From assembly GCF_963678635.1 (NCBI RefSeq), contig NW_026971003.1:1-20941 (forward strand): 20,941 bases of DNA, read 5' to 3'. Shown one piece after another: positions 19,716-20,941 of the stretch; position 1 is the stretch's first letter, and every line of letters starts with the position of its first letter. Under the pieces are notes generated by a model. That model ran no database searches. It was not told the DNA's origin and saw nothing but the letters and a program-made list of their open reading frames with translations. A program made the position numbers and the translations under genes. Origin of the DNA: Symsagittifera roscoffensis (taxonomy: Eukaryota > Xenacoelomorpha > Acoela > Convolutidae).

Positions 19716-20349
19716 TACATTTGGAGGCAATCAATAGATTTAGAAAAAGTCAATTCCGCTTGCCGTCTTGGTGTTTTTTCACTAATTGATTCTTGCGGCA
19801 TTTAATCTAGTAGCACTATAGAGGTGAAACAATTTCTGGTTTATTTGCCAGACGGTTTTCTCGCCATTGGGACTATGTATTTTACAATTTGATAATCTGT
19901 TCACGCTTTTTCTTTTTTGCGCCTTATGAAAAAATTATTCAGCAAACAATAATTCGCACTATCAATTGGCGATTTAGTTCAATGGAAAACACTTTTGGTG
20001 ATACTATATTTTGTAAATATTCGAAAATAGACCATTTAAAATTAATGATCTTGTTTTGAGCATGGTATTTATTTAGGGGGTCGGTTTTGACCAGCGTAAC
20101 ACTATAGATAAGGCAACGAATGATAGCTCGTGCCAAATTGACTTCATTTTTTCTATCAATTTCAGGTTAAAAACACCATGCAGCTCATTTCAGCTATAGC
20201 TTACTTCTTATTCGATATAGCGCTAAAAACCACTGAGCTCCTCATACCTTTACTTATAATCCCTCTTCTCTTGTTAAGCTCAGTCAATTTTTTCTTCCTT
20301 TTTGTCTGAACGGAAAGAATTTCACATAGCTATTTAGCGGGGAATTAAA

Positions 20350-20374
20350 AAAATCGCCGTGACCAGGCGATTTT
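20350..20374. other. Perfect 9-bp stem, 7-base loop hairpin
   Basis: AAAATCGCC and GGCGATTTT are exact complements separated by GTGACCA. The arms are GC-rich at the loop end, so the RNA form would be stable. It lies in otherwise unassigned flank. The T-run after the second arm is only four bases. No matching RNA family is recognised. Confidence 0.5.
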
Positions 20375-20493
20375 GTTCAAATGAGGAATAATTTTTCCCC
20401 CACGCCGGATTTGCAAGGAAAGCGGGAATCGTGGTTTTTTCCGCTACCTTGTAGTACCTACATACATTTGCTTGCCATGTCTTCTATTTTCAG

Positions 20494-20573
20494 CAGAGGA
20501 AGACATACATAATTGCAAATCATCCGTATATGCTTCCGATACACTACCGTTTTGCGTGGCGCTACTGCAGGCT
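20494..20573 (+). CDS. Candidate short internal exon, unrecognised
   Basis: An acceptor CTATTTTCAG ends at 20493 and a donor-like GTAAGG begins at 20574, enclosing 80 bases richer in G/C than the surroundings. Two frames are open throughout (one reads TYIIANHPYMLPIHYRF, the other EEDIHNCKSSVYASD), so the phase cannot be chosen. A second donor-like CAGGTGAGC occurs near 20619. A 118-codon frame starting at TTG (20513-20869) overlaps, but its latter half reads through AT-rich DNA and is probably chance. Function is unknown. Confidence 0.2.
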
Positions 20574-20941
20574 GTAAGGGAAATTTAAAAAATAGAGCTA
20601 GTGCTGCAAACCGAACCACAGGTGAGCCTAAAGTCAGACAAATGAAAGTTCACGGACATTGGCCTTTAAATTATCTTGTATTACAATTCAGAACTTTTCT
20701 TCATAGGCAAATGATACGACCTGTGTTTTTTTCTAAAATATTTGTTAAAAATAGTTTGGAGTTTTGGCGTAAAACAAAGTTGGATGCTTTTTTTAATTCT
20801 AGGACATTGTTAATTAGAGCAGCAATTTTTTGTTACCCTTTTTCTGTTAGTTGTGATATCTATGTTTAGCCATCATCCCTGAAAAGGTTAAAAGTGAAAG
20901 GCCCGTATTGGCAGTATTGGCATTGTTTTGCGTTCTGACAT
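20574..20941. other. Right end of window, nothing assigned
   Basis: This stretch holds the second donor-like site near 20619 and the 3' part of the chance frame ending at 20869. No repeat or motif is recognised up to the window end. Confidence 0.45.

Larger units (their letters stand above)
19229..20493. other. Right flank, no gene seen
   Basis: Apart from arm 2 of the diverged repeat and the hairpin at 20350-20374, nothing is recognisable. Open frames on the minus strand (for example 19939-20136, 65 codons) are AT-driven and lack protein-like features. Confidence 0.5.

Noticed and set aside
1-20941. CRISPR array, bacterial operon, rRNA or complete tRNA gene
   Set aside because: No regularly spaced repeats, no ribosome-binding-site-led gene strings and no structural RNA signature were seen; the composition and elements are animal-type.

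Overview
The window is AT-rich, intron-poor animal-type DNA dominated by dead transposable elements. The main element is a Ty3/gypsy (Metaviridae-type) LTR retrotransposon. There is also a short Tc1/mariner-type DNA element, which fits a metazoan with a small AT-rich genome. The poly-A/T-rich filler and TTTTCAG-type splice acceptors look nematode- or tunicate-like, but I cannot identify the species. No intact gene of any kind is visible.

Layout: bases 1-8033 reappear almost unchanged at 10027-18061 (offset 10026-10028). I found 5 substitutions and 4 one-base homopolymer length changes in about 8 kb. Each repeat carries, in order: most of a decayed pol (RT, RNase H, an Asn-rich linker, integrase, a long hydrophilic tail); about 1 kb of non-coding DNA; a short broken ORF; a 608-bp Tc1-like element with TA target duplications; and about 1.6 kb of non-coding DNA. 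The 1993 bases between the repeats (8034-10026) hold the front of the second element: a 215-bp LTR (8033-8247), a tRNA-Ser-type primer binding site, gag, protease and the start of RT. The second element is therefore present from its 5' LTR to its pol tail, while the first is cut by the left window edge. From 18062 to 20941 the DNA is single-copy flank with a diverged internal repeat, two weak exon candidates and a hairpin.

The most informative spot is the pair of repeat ends. At 8033 the repeat runs straight into the first base of the LTR. At 18061 the same preceding sequence runs into ordinary flank, so the second end looks like the uninterrupted target site of the LTR. No 3' LTR is found. 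A plain tandem duplication would need a breakpoint exactly at an LTR terminus. LTR insertion followed by recombination between two pol copies, or a false assembly join between such copies or haplotypes, explains the layout better.

The retroelement genes worked together once: gag packaging, protease processing, RT/RNase H cDNA synthesis primed at the PBS, and integrase insertion. All are now broken by stops, frameshifts and lost catalytic residues, and both repeats share these lesions. I see no evidence of a new functional biological system. The interest lies in structure and history.
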